This document shows positions 26,881-35,900 of a stretch of DNA of 64,000 nucleotides, in pieces. The stretch covers positions 1 through 64,000 of the forward strand of contig CAXXPU010000012.1 of NCBI GenBank assembly GCA_963666875.2, in the 5' to 3' direction. The notes under the pieces are model-generated. The model was not told the DNA's origin, searched no databases, and was given only the letters and a program-made list of their open reading frames with translations. How positions within the stretch are numbered: the first letter of the stretch is position 1; the number at the start of each line of letters is the position of its first letter. A program made the translations under genes and the position numbers. The stretch comes from G963662655 sp963666875. GTDB taxonomy: Bacteria > Cloacimonadota > Cloacimonadia > Cloacimonadales > JAIOQZ01.

Positions 26881-27339
26881 ATGAGAAAATTCTCCGTATT
26901 CGTCGCTACTTTCTTTTATACCGGGTATTTCCCGGTAGCGCCCGGTACATTTGCCAGCCTTATCGCGGCTGGACTCTACCTGATCCTGTCATCCCGCGTT
27001 ATCGGCGTCAATCAGACACATCTATGGATTATTACGGTAGGATTATCGCTGATAAGCATCGTTTTCAGTGATATCGCGGAGCGGGTGCTTGGTCATGACG
27101 ACGGACGTATCGTGATCGACGAGATTTGCGGATATTTCGTTGCGATTTTAATGCTCCCGCAGACGATTCTCACCGCGGCGCTTGCTTTTGTATTGTTCCG
27201 TTTCTTCGATATCGTGAAACCGTTTCCCGTGAAACAATTGCAGAAACTAACCGGTGGTATGGGCATCACCGCCGACGATCTGATGGCGGGAACGATCAGC
27301 AATATTATCCTTCAGCTATTGTACCGATTCGTTTTATAA
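26881..27339 (+). CDS. pgpA: Phosphatidylglycerophosphatase A
   Basis: PgpA removes the phosphate from phosphatidylglycerophosphate to give phosphatidylglycerol. The 152-residue membrane protein shows the family motifs: YFPVAPGTFASL near the N-terminus, DDGRIVIDEICGYFVA with the key Asp/Glu, and FDIVKPFPVKQLQKL. GGMGITADDLMAGTISN follows. About four hydrophobic segments are visible. It is the last gene of the operon that begins at 23547, with 6 bases after surA. A 17-bp C/G-rich hairpin follows the stop. Confidence 0.95.
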   Translation: MRKFSVFVATFFYTGYFPVAPGTFASLIAAGLYLILSSRVIGVNQTHLWIITVGLSLISIVFSDIAERVLGHDDGRIVIDEICGYFVAILMLPQTILTAALAFVLFRFFDIVKPFPVKQLQKLTGGMGITADDLMAGTISNIILQLLYRFVL

Positions 27340-27346
27340 TGTAGAC

Positions 27347-27384
27347 CCCCCCTTAATCCCCCTGACAAGGGGGATTAAGGGGGG
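27347..27384. terminator. C/G-rich hairpin between convergent pgpA and the ABC permease
   Basis: CCCCCCTTAATCCCCCT and AGGGGGATTAAGGGGGG form a 17-bp perfect stem with loop GACA, followed on the + strand by TTGCTTT. It can terminate both genes. The same motif type recurs in a larger inverted repeat at 32610-32706. Confidence 0.75.
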
Positions 27385-27392
27385 TTGCTTTA

Positions 27393-29789
27393 TTATTCGT
27401 ATCGCAGCGATTCCACCGGATTTGATCTCGCGGTTCGAAGTGCGTGCCACCCGACTGACAGGAGCGCGATCACGAGCGTCGCGATTGCGGCAAATACACA
27501 CGGCCAGGCGACGAAATTCACCGCGTAGGCGATGTTTCTGGTCACCTGATGCATGACGAACCACGCGAAGGGGATCGCGACGACGTTGGCGAATATGACG
27601 AACTTCAGGAAGTAGGAAGAAACCTCGTAGGCGATTCTTCCCCCTGACGCGCCGAATACCTTGCGGATACCCATCTCTTTACGCTTCTGATCTGCCACCA
27701 GCGAGACAAGCCCAAATAAGCCCATACAGGCGATGAAAATCGAAAGCCCGGTAAACATCGAGATCATGCGAACGAACGGCTCAATGCTTTGAATTCGTCG
27801 AGACAAGATATCGTCGAAGAAGGTTCCGTAGTTGATCGGTTGATCCGGCTGATATTCCTTCCAGAGATCGACGACTTCCTTTTTGACATGCTCGCGTTGA
27901 GAGACGTCGTATTTGATGTTTGCAATATTCATGAAATTGGGATTGAACATGACGATCGTGGGTGTGATGGGTTCGGTGAGATTGTCGGAATGGAAGTCCT
28001 TCAGCACACCGATGATGGTTCTGGTCGAATCGCCAAACTCCTGATACATGTAGTTGATTTTCTTGCCGACAGCCGTATCCCATTCGAATTCACGCAGTGC
28101 GGCCTCGTTAATCATTGCCGTATTGATGCTGTCGGTAGCGAATTCGGTAGAAAAGAAGCGTCCTTCGAGGAGCTTGAAGTCCATCATCTGCAGGGTACGG
28201 TCATCGACAAACAGGACCTTGTACATCCTGCCGTCTTCCTGGTCGGCTCCCTCAGGCAGGAAGCGACCCCACCAGTATCCGAGTCCCGGCGTGTTCGCGG
28301 AAAATCCGACTTCCTTCACACCCTGGATGTTGAGCAGTCTGTCGCGGAATACCTGGGCGCGGTCGTAGCGGGAACCGGCGGGATTCGAGATCATGAACAG
28401 GCTGTCCGGGCTGAATCCGTAGTCCTTCGTCTCCATGTATTTGATCTGGCGGTAGAAGTTGATGTTGATAACCAGAAGCGTGATGGCCAGGAAGAACTGC
28501 ACCACGATGAAAAGCTTGCGGAACCACATGCCCTTGAGTCCTTTTGTGGATCCTTCTTTCAGTGCGGCCGCCGGACGGTAGGACGAGAGAACGAAGGATG
28601 GGTAGATGCCGGCGAGCAGTCCGACGATGACGGAAATGATCATCGTCACAGCGAAGATATAGCCTGTGGAGTAATACGGTGTGGGGAAGATATTGTCGAA
28701 TTTCGCTGCGTTGAGGTATTTGATAATGAGTTCGAGCAGGATCGTGCCGACGATGCCGGATGGAACCGACAGGATGAGCGATTCCGCCATGAACTGGACA
28801 ACGATCTGGTTGCGCATGGAGCCGAATATCTTCCGCATGCCCACTTCACGGGATCGTCGCAATGATATGGCGCTCGACAGATTGATATAATTGATCGATG
28901 CGAGGATGATCACCAGGAGACCGATTCCACCGATCAGCAGATTGATATTCTGGTCCATGATATTACCCTGTTCGCTGCGGAGAAATCGCTTTCTGAGATG
29001 GTAATTCTTCATCGGTTGCAGAAAAGGCTTATAACGTCCTACTTTTTCGGTATCCATATGCTGGTCGATGAATTCCGGGAATTTCTCCTGAAGCTTCATG
29101 AAGTTCGTGTTCGGCTTCAATAGCAGGAATGTGGTAACCGCATGGTAATACCAGGACTTGTAATATTGGTAGTTATTCTGATTCAGGGTGTTGTATGAGG
29201 CGATAGCCGGCAGATACATGGTCGTGTTGTAGGGCATTTCATCCATCAGGCCGGTGACAAGATAGTTCTGATTGTCGTTTATCGAGAAGATTGTCTTTCC
29301 TAAAGGATCTTCGTTCGGGAAAAACTGTTCCGCGTAGTCTTTTCCGAGAATGATAGAATACGGTTCATCCAGCGCTGTATCGGGATTTCCGGCGATCAGG
29401 GGGAAATCGAAAACATCGAAAAGAGTCGAATCAGCGTATGCAATATAGTAGTTATTCAGTTCCTCGCCAATTCGTACCTGAATATTACCGTTTTCGATCC
29501 GCACATAGTTTTCTACTTCAGGGTATTCCTCCATCAAGGCAGGCGACCATTCAGGCGGCGTGAGTGCGGTATTGTGGTCGATGCTTCCCTGCCCGACGAT
29601 ACGGTCGTTCAGCCTGTAGATACGGTCGATTTTCGTGTGGTAGTCGTCGAAGTGGTAATGGAAGTTCGCGATAAGGATCAAAAAGACGCAGGATGCCAGA
29701 CCGACTGCGAGTCCGACCACGTTGATCAATGAAAATGTCTTATTTTTCAATAGATTCCTGAAACCGATTATCAATACTTTACCAAGCAT
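27393..29789 (-). CDS. MacB/FtsX-type ABC transporter permease
   Basis: The 798-residue protein has the double MacB-PCD/FtsX architecture common in FCB bacteria. It has an N-terminal membrane helix (FSLINVVGLAVGLASCVFLI) and a periplasmic domain (residues ~45-275). Three FtsX helices follow (INLLIGGIGLLVIILASINY...), with LRRSREVGMRKIFGSMRNQI. A second half repeats the plan and ends with KRKEMGIRKVFGASGGRI and LVIALLSVGWHALRTARSNPVESLRYE. Such permeases pair with an ATPase for lipoprotein, peptide or lipid export; no ATPase gene is adjacent. It is a single minus-strand gene, convergent with pgpA. Confidence 0.92.
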   Translation of the reverse strand: MLGKVLIIGFRNLLKNKTFSLINVVGLAVGLASCVFLILIANFHYHFDDYHTKIDRIYRLNDRIVGQGSIDHNTALTPPEWSPALMEEYPEVENYVRIENGNIQVRIGEELNNYYIAYADSTLFDVFDFPLIAGNPDTALDEPYSIILGKDYAEQFFPNEDPLGKTIFSINDNQNYLVTGLMDEMPYNTTMYLPAIASYNTLNQNNYQYYKSWYYHAVTTFLLLKPNTNFMKLQEKFPEFIDQHMDTEKVGRYKPFLQPMKNYHLRKRFLRSEQGNIMDQNINLLIGGIGLLVIILASINYINLSSAISLRRSREVGMRKIFGSMRNQIVVQFMAESLILSVPSGIVGTILLELIIKYLNAAKFDNIFPTPYYSTGYIFAVTMIISVIVGLLAGIYPSFVLSSYRPAAALKEGSTKGLKGMWFRKLFIVVQFFLAITLLVININFYRQIKYMETKDYGFSPDSLFMISNPAGSRYDRAQVFRDRLLNIQGVKEVGFSANTPGLGYWWGRFLPEGADQEDGRMYKVLFVDDRTLQMMDFKLLEGRFFSTEFATDSINTAMINEAALREFEWDTAVGKKINYMYQEFGDSTRTIIGVLKDFHSDNLTEPITPTIVMFNPNFMNIANIKYDVSQREHVKKEVVDLWKEYQPDQPINYGTFFDDILSRRIQSIEPFVRMISMFTGLSIFIACMGLFGLVSLVADQKRKEMGIRKVFGASGGRIAYEVSSYFLKFVIFANVVAIPFAWFVMHQVTRNIAYAVNFVAWPCVFAAIATLVIALLSVGWHALRTARSNPVESLRYE

Positions 29790-30249
29790 GGTGTTGTAAG
29801 CCTCTTTCCTTGAATTTCCTCTACTCTCCGTTTTTCGTTATGCACATCCGATTCCAATGAGTTTGGATCGCGAGGCAGTGTAAACTGCCTGAACTCGTTC
29901 GATTATGAAATTGAAATGCACGATTTCGGACAACTTGTAAGTTCAATATTTGCCGTATAAAAAAAGGCTGCCGGACCGTGGTATGCGTCAGTCCGGCAGC
30001 GAATCGAGCAGGAATTATGAATCGCATGCGTTCATATCAAATTTTCATGGGTATCATCTCAATTTGACGCACAGACAGTACCGGTTTTGCCTCATCACCC
30101 CCCTTGGTTTGAGGCAATTTCGTATTCTCGAGCCCAAACACTGTCGAATACAAAAATAAAAAATCTGCATATTTGGTGCCAAATGTCGAAATAGATCGAA
30201 AATAGGAGTAAATACATGATTTACGTTCAAGAAGTGGACAAATCTTGGA
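29790..30249. other. Intergenic region upstream of the ABC permease and PEGA lipoprotein
   Basis: Nothing coding is supported. The stretch contains a strong minus-strand terminator (29959-30000) and then AT-rich sequence leading to the promoter of the lipoprotein at 30364. Confidence 0.5.
29959..30000 (-). terminator. Rho-independent terminator on the minus strand
   Basis: Reading the minus strand, GCTGCCGGAC (30000-29991) pairs perfectly with GTCCGGCAGC (29976-29967), followed by a run of seven Ts. No minus-strand gene lies to its right, so it may insulate the permease gene or end a short untranslated transcript. Confidence 0.8.
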
Positions 30250-30278
30250 TTGACAACAATTGTTCGTTCATGTATATG
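30250..30278 (+). promoter_or_regulatory. Sigma-70-type promoter of the PEGA lipoprotein
   Basis: TTGACA (30250-30255) and TATATG (30273-30278) are separated by 17 bases. The leader to the ATG at 30364 is about 80 bases. Confidence 0.65.
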
Positions 30279-30363
30279 GTAGTGTATTGAATGAATCTCC
30301 TCAGTCAGAGTAATCGTGCGTCTTTCTCGGGAGATTGAATAATATTGATTGGAGGAAAATAAA

Positions 30364-32508
30364 ATGTATCGAAGATTTTCATGCTTTTTCCTTTTATTTT
30401 TGGTAGTTGCCGTGTCATTGGTAATGGTGAGCTGTAGTGAGGATGACGATCCATCTGAAAACGACAGCAATCAAGCCCAGCTCAGCGATCAAGTTATCAT
30501 AGTCGATAACACGGATCTGGAACTTGAAGAAATAACGGACAATCAGATCGTGTATTCCAACGCGGCTGAAAGCGATATTGAAGTCGGTTCGATCGTCGTT
30601 GGCGGTTCCGACGACACCGGCTATCTGCGCAGGGTAACCAATATGAACCTGGAAGGCGAGGTTCTGACAATCGCGACCACGCAGGCAACCCTCCCCGAGG
30701 CCATCATCGACGGCGAGATGCACCAGACGGTGTCCGTGAATCTCGGAGAGCGCGACGGTAAAATCGAATACATGAAGGAGGGCGTGACCTTCCGGGACGA
30801 TCTCATCAATCTCGATAACACCGTGATCTTCGAGGGTACGGCGGGTAATTCGGAAGTCTCCCTTGTACTCAACGAAGGAAGCATCGGATTCGAGCCGGAT
30901 TTCGACATCGATTTCGATATCGAGAACAACGAGTTACAGGAGATCAGCTTCATCGCGACCGGACAGCTCGATCTTGATATCTACGCGACACTCACTTCCA
31001 CGGCTTCGTTCCAGTATCAGAACGAGGTGGAAATCTACAGCCAGAGTTTCTCACAGGTGCAGTTCATCAGCGGATTTCCCATCTATGAAGTGATAACCGT
31101 ATCGTTCAGCGCGGGATTCATGGCCAACAGCGATATCGTGGGAACGTTCGAAGCAGGCTGCCACGGCGACTACGACCTCGAATTCGGCTTCATGTACCAG
31201 AACGGCGAGGGATGGAGCCTGGTTCAGGAAGAAACCACCAGCTTCACCGCGTACCCTATCACGGGAGGTTTCACATCGAATTCGGAGACGATCGTCTATA
31301 TCAAGCCGTCGGTCGATATTGCGCTTTACGGCCTTGTGGGACCGTATATTTCCGTCTATCCAAACACACAACTGACCGCGGATGTTCACACGCGTGACAT
31401 CTACTGGTCCTATGACTTCGGTGTGGGTATGTGGGCGAATATCGGACTGAATTCGGATATCTTCGACATCGAAGACTTCTATCAGACGATCTACGAATTC
31501 TACTACACACTTCTCTCCGACAGCGGTATTTACTCGGGCCCCGGCATCGAGATCAATACGGATCCGGAGGGCGCTTCGGTCTATCTCGACGGTATGCTGC
31601 AAGATGAAACGACTCCGTTGATCCTCACCGGTGTCATGGAGGGAACGCATGCGATTCGTCTGTACAAACCGGGTTATAACGAACACATCATCAATCTGGA
31701 CTACGACGGCGAAGAGTATCTTACCTACAACATCACGCTGCAAGAACCGCAGCCGCCACTCCCCGTCTTCGTGATCAACACGCCGTACGACGGGCAGGGA
31801 TTCACCGATAACGTGATCTATGTCGAAGGAAGCGTCCACCTCGAAGACAACAACGGGAATCAATACGACTTCACAGGCGACCATGCCATCCTGACGCTGA
31901 ACGGAGTCGATCAGGAGATCATAGTCAATTACGGGTATTTCTCCGAAACAATCTCGATTTCGGCTGGACAGAATACGATCCAGTTGCGAGCCAACAGCAC
32001 CAACGGCGATACCGGCCTCAGCGATCTGCTGACGGTGTATGGCAATTTCACCCAGCCCGATCTCGCGGCGATCCTCACATGGTCAACGCCAACCGCCGAC
32101 ATGGATCTGCACGTGTGGAATCCGAACGGCGAGCATTGCTACTACATTAATATGACGATCAGCGACGGTTCGCTGGACATCGACGATACGGAAGGATATG
32201 GTCCCGAAACCTTCGAAGCACCGACCGCCATGGACGGAGAATACGTGATCATGATCAATTCCTACAGCCTCGACATGGATGCCTATACCGATTGCTCGGT
32301 TCAGATCCTTCGTGCGGGACAGAACACGCTGTTCTACGGACCGCACCGCTTCACGACATACGATTACAACGGAAGCGATCCGGCGTCGTGGTGGGAAGTG
32401 GCGACCATCCAGATGCGCGGTGGCAGAATCGTGGCGACTGGACTTGAAGTCTCCGCCGAAATGCGCGAGAAAATCGAAAACGACATTCGGAACATGCCGA
32501 AGAAATAA
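30364..32508 (+). CDS. Large lipoprotein with a PEGA domain and a DUF2135/YfaP-like C-terminal domain
   Basis: ATG 30364 has TTGGAGGAAAATAAA upstream; the signal peptide ends in the lipobox LVMVSC. The 714-residue mature protein is acidic and beta-rich. A PEGA domain (carbohydrate/cell-wall-associated beta domain) is visible at about residues 392-460: INTDPEGASVYLDGMLQDET, GTHAIRLYKPGYNEHI. An Ig-like part follows (FVINTPYDGQGFTDNVIYVEG). The C-terminal region AILTWSTPTADMDLHVWNPNGE...GPETFEAPTAMDGEYVIMIN resembles DUF2135/YfaP. It sits alone with its own promoter and terminator. Surface exposure or cell-wall binding is likely, but the specific role is unknown. Confidence 0.82.
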   Translation: MYRRFSCFFLLFLVVAVSLVMVSCSEDDDPSENDSNQAQLSDQVIIVDNTDLELEEITDNQIVYSNAAESDIEVGSIVVGGSDDTGYLRRVTNMNLEGEVLTIATTQATLPEAIIDGEMHQTVSVNLGERDGKIEYMKEGVTFRDDLINLDNTVIFEGTAGNSEVSLVLNEGSIGFEPDFDIDFDIENNELQEISFIATGQLDLDIYATLTSTASFQYQNEVEIYSQSFSQVQFISGFPIYEVITVSFSAGFMANSDIVGTFEAGCHGDYDLEFGFMYQNGEGWSLVQEETTSFTAYPITGGFTSNSETIVYIKPSVDIALYGLVGPYISVYPNTQLTADVHTRDIYWSYDFGVGMWANIGLNSDIFDIEDFYQTIYEFYYTLLSDSGIYSGPGIEINTDPEGASVYLDGMLQDETTPLILTGVMEGTHAIRLYKPGYNEHIINLDYDGEEYLTYNITLQEPQPPLPVFVINTPYDGQGFTDNVIYVEGSVHLEDNNGNQYDFTGDHAILTLNGVDQEIIVNYGYFSETISISAGQNTIQLRANSTNGDTGLSDLLTVYGNFTQPDLAAILTWSTPTADMDLHVWNPNGEHCYYINMTISDGSLDIDDTEGYGPETFEAPTAMDGEYVIMINSYSLDMDAYTDCSVQILRAGQNTLFYGPHRFTTYDYNGSDPASWWEVATIQMRGGRIVATGLEVSAEMREKIENDIRNMPKK

Positions 32509-32530
32509 GAGACCTTTCATCCTGTAATCC

Positions 32531-32588
32531 AAGGGTGCCGGTCAGTCAAACGGAAGTGGATTTCCTCCGTCAATGCCGGCATCCCTTT
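32531..32588 (+). terminator. Terminator of the PEGA lipoprotein gene
   Basis: AAGGGTGCCGG pairs with CCGGCATCCCTT (one bulge), followed by TTTTCG. An inner ACGGA/TCCGT stem extends the hairpin. It begins 23 bases after the stop. Confidence 0.75.
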
Positions 32589-32609
32589 TCGTTTATGGTC
32601 TTTTAATAA

Positions 32610-32706
32610 CCCCCCTTTATCCCCCCTTATCAGGGGGGTGAGAAAGCGATCGAAATCCAAGCTTGTCCGTTCACTCACCACCCTGATAAGGGGGGATAAA
32701 GGGGGG
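32610..32706. repeat. 97-bp inverted repeat with CCCCCCTTATCAGGGGGG-type arms
   Basis: Arms 32610-32640 and 32676-32706 (about 31 bp each, one mismatch) flank a 35-base centre. Each arm itself contains a CCCCCCTTATCAGGGGG-type sub-palindrome. It resembles REP/MITE-like intergenic elements, and the hairpin at 27347-27384 shares the C/G-block motif. Confidence 0.75.
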
Positions 32707-32864
32707 GTATTTCCTTAAAAAACACATCAGATTGTTTACGACTACATTTTCACGAAGTCTGTCTGAAAAGTAAACATTGCTCAGTGATCGGTGTTCACTG
32801 AGGTTGTAGCGCTCGACCTCCGGGCGAGCATCCTATATTTCCAAAGAACCAAAACATGTGAACC

Positions 32865-32880
32865 GTCCCATATTTGAGAA
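32865..32880 (+). promoter_or_regulatory. Dyad operator, copy 1 (degenerate), upstream of the sigma-54 regulator gene
   Basis: GTCCCATATTTGAGAA is a variant of the dyad TTCCCA-N4-TGGGAA. It ends 6 bases before a TTGACA hexamer, the same spacing as in copy 2 (TTGATA), which suggests autoregulation of the downstream regulator gene. Confidence 0.65.
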
Positions 32881-32886
32881 AATCCT

Positions 32887-32916
32887 TTGACACGAAACAT
32901 CGCGAAGGCATATTCA
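32887..32916 (+). promoter_or_regulatory. Sigma-70-type promoter of the sigma-54 regulator gene
   Basis: TTGACA (32887-32892) is followed 17-18 bases later by ATATTC/TATTCA. It lies about 30 bases before ATG 32945 and just downstream of the dyad operator. Confidence 0.5.
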
Positions 32917-32944
32917 TGTATTAGCTCGAAATGGGATATGCCGG

Positions 32945-35900
32945 ATGAAATACTACCTGAAGAAGAAGGACACGGTTGAGATATACCTGAAAAAGACCGC
33001 TCAGGGCAAGCGGATCGTCAAGTACTATACGAATCCCGGGGTACTGGTCAGTTCGCAGCTCAAGGCGGAGGTGGATTTCTTCAGGCAATATCGTCATCCC
33101 TATTTCGTTCCGCTGGTCAAGTACAGGTTCGACGAGAAGAGCGCACGATTCGAATACGAGTACTTCGACGGCCTGCCCATCAACATCCACATGGAGCGAC
33201 ATCCCGAGGACATCCCGATCCTGTGGGAGAAGCTATTCCATTTTGTTCGCTATTTAAAACATCACAACACCTTCATCGGCGACATGAAACCCGAGCACAT
33301 CCGCGTGCGTCGCGAGGACGACCGGCTGGTGATCGGCATTATAGATCTCACACCGCACGAGAGCCGCATAACGCCACAATGGGCGGCTCCCGAACAGCTC
33401 AAGGGTCGAATGTCCTGGCGCTCGAATCTATTCACCATCGCGCTGATTTTCGCCTCGCTCTATTCCAGCGCCGACGAGATCAAGGAGAAGATCGAGCAGG
33501 GACAGCAGATTCAACTGCCGCAATCGTCGCCGCTGTTCAGGCTGGCGCATAAGTTCCTGATGATCGATCCCTGGTCGCGCGTGCAGGATCTGGACGAATG
33601 GATCGCACGATTTTCACTGCACGACAGGATCCTCACGCTGCCCTATGACGAACCCTATCACAATTACCTCGAATTCCACCAGCGGCTTTCGGACCTCTTC
33701 TACACCGACCAGTTCAGTTATCGCGAAACCTTCGAACTCTACCGAGATTACTGCCTGATCCACCCCTTTCGAAGGATGCATCACATCGAGCACTTCAAGG
33801 TCGAGGCCAATCACGATATCTCGCTGCAGAAGATTATCAAGGAATCTGGGCTGGGCTGGAAGAACGGAAAAGTGCATCTTCCAGCGTTGGAGAAACCTGT
33901 AACGGCCGAAAGCAAGCCTATCCTCGAATCTGCCGGCGAGTTGCGGGCTTCGCTTGACGCTTGGGATTTCGACACCTACGTCCGTCTGGGCAACGACCTC
34001 CTGAATCGACTGCGGTACGCCGGTAACAACCAGCTCGATGATATCCTGATGATGCCGGCGGACGACTTCATCGCGCTACATCGATTCCTGCTGACCCGCA
34101 ACTTCACCCTGGCCGCGAGACTCCTCAGGCTCTACGCCTCGCAGGAACACCTCGAGCCGGATCAGATCGGCAAGATGCGCATCCACATCTGTCTTGCCAA
34201 TGTCCTTTCCGAGATCGTTCCGCTGGATACCTTCCCGCTTACGCCGGAGACCAGGCAGCTTATGAGTCACGACACGCGATCGGTGCTGAATCAGATCGAG
34301 AAGGTGCGCGAACACTACCGCAATAAAGACCTCAAAGCGCTCAACCTGCTTTGTCGCACCGAAAATCTCTATCCCGAAGCCCGGATCATGGTCTATCACT
34401 ACATCGACGTCCTGTGCTACATCAAGCCGGAGGCATTCGATCGGGAAGTGTTCATCTTGCTATCCAACGCCATCGCATCCAATGCGAATCCGGAAGAACT
34501 GCTCAACACCCTCGCCAAAGCAAAGCCGAGACTGAAGGTCGCGGACGAGTTTCTCGACTACCTGCTGGTGCTCTCGCTCTTGATCAGTTCCGAGTACCAG
34601 ATCGGCCGTCTCTTGTTCTACTATCTTTATTACACGGCGCAGCGCAGCGTGAAGGATATCGAGCTGATCCTCAACTTCTACGAGAAGATTTCCATCCAGT
34701 ACCTGCCCATGGTCATGCAGACCCACTTCACCTCGGTGCAGGTCTATCACGATATGCTGCGGGAGCGCTACGATATCTGCCGCGAAAGGATCATCGCGCG
34801 GATCCGGCAGTCACACGGCTATGCAACCGCTTACATGATCCAGGTCTTCCTGATATGCAGCTTCTACGACCACGAATTCACCTTCGAACCCTGGATGGAG
34901 AAGCTGATCGACGACAACGCGCGCGAGCTCTCTTCCTATTTCCGGCAGGACGACGACAACACGTTCTATCTGGTCTATCGCTTCGCGCCGCAAGACGTTC
35001 GCAAGCGTTACTCCGCGCGATTCGAGTGGAACGGAGAAACCTTTGCCGCATCCAAGCCCTATCAGAAGATCATCGATCTATTCTTCGAGGAGCGATATCA
35101 AGAATTGATTCGAAATTCGACCCAGATCGAATCGAAGAGCGGCTACGAACGCGCCGAATCCTATTACTGGACAGGATTGGCCCTCGAACGCATGGGGAAT
35201 CCCGAATTGGCTATCGACTTCATGCAAAACGCCCTCGAGACCTACAACGCCATGGGTCTCAAATCGCGCTCGGCGGACGCACAAACCCTGCTCCAGGACT
35301 GGGAGCTCCGCCGCAGGCAGATCAGTCGGCTCGACATCAACGACATCATCGAGAAGTTCTCCGGTATATCGCACCTGGACGAATTTCTGTGGGAACTGGG
35401 CAGCTTCTTCCAGCTCACCTACCGGTTCGACAGCGTTATCCCGTTTATCTATAATGAGGAAAGCGGTCGATTCGTACCTTTCCGCAATATTATCCACGAG
35501 GATGAAGAGAGCTACCGCGCACTCGAATACAGTAACAACATCCTCCTCCAATACACTCAGGACGCCTATCATACCCTGCAATACGATTCCTCGACTCGCT
35601 TCCGCAACGACAGTATCCAGAAGATGCGCATCTACCGCGCGCTCTGTGTGCCGATGGTCGTTGGCGCCAAGCTGCTCGGAACCATCTACATGCACTCGGT
35701 CAAACGCGACCACTCGCTCAGCGAGGAGGATATCCGCTACATCGAGAACCTGGCGTCGATTCTGGGCGTGTTCCTCGAACACCTGAACCAGAAGGAGATG
35801 CAAAAGCGGCTGCGCGATATCGACGTGCAGGAGAATTTCCACGGTATCGTGGGCAAGAGTGCGGTCATGAAGGAGATATACAAACAAATCGTCACCCTCG

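Noticed and set aside
34351..35454. A 367-residue + strand frame inside the sigma-54 regulator
   Set aside because: It is an Arg/His-rich shadow in another frame of a gene with clear domains.
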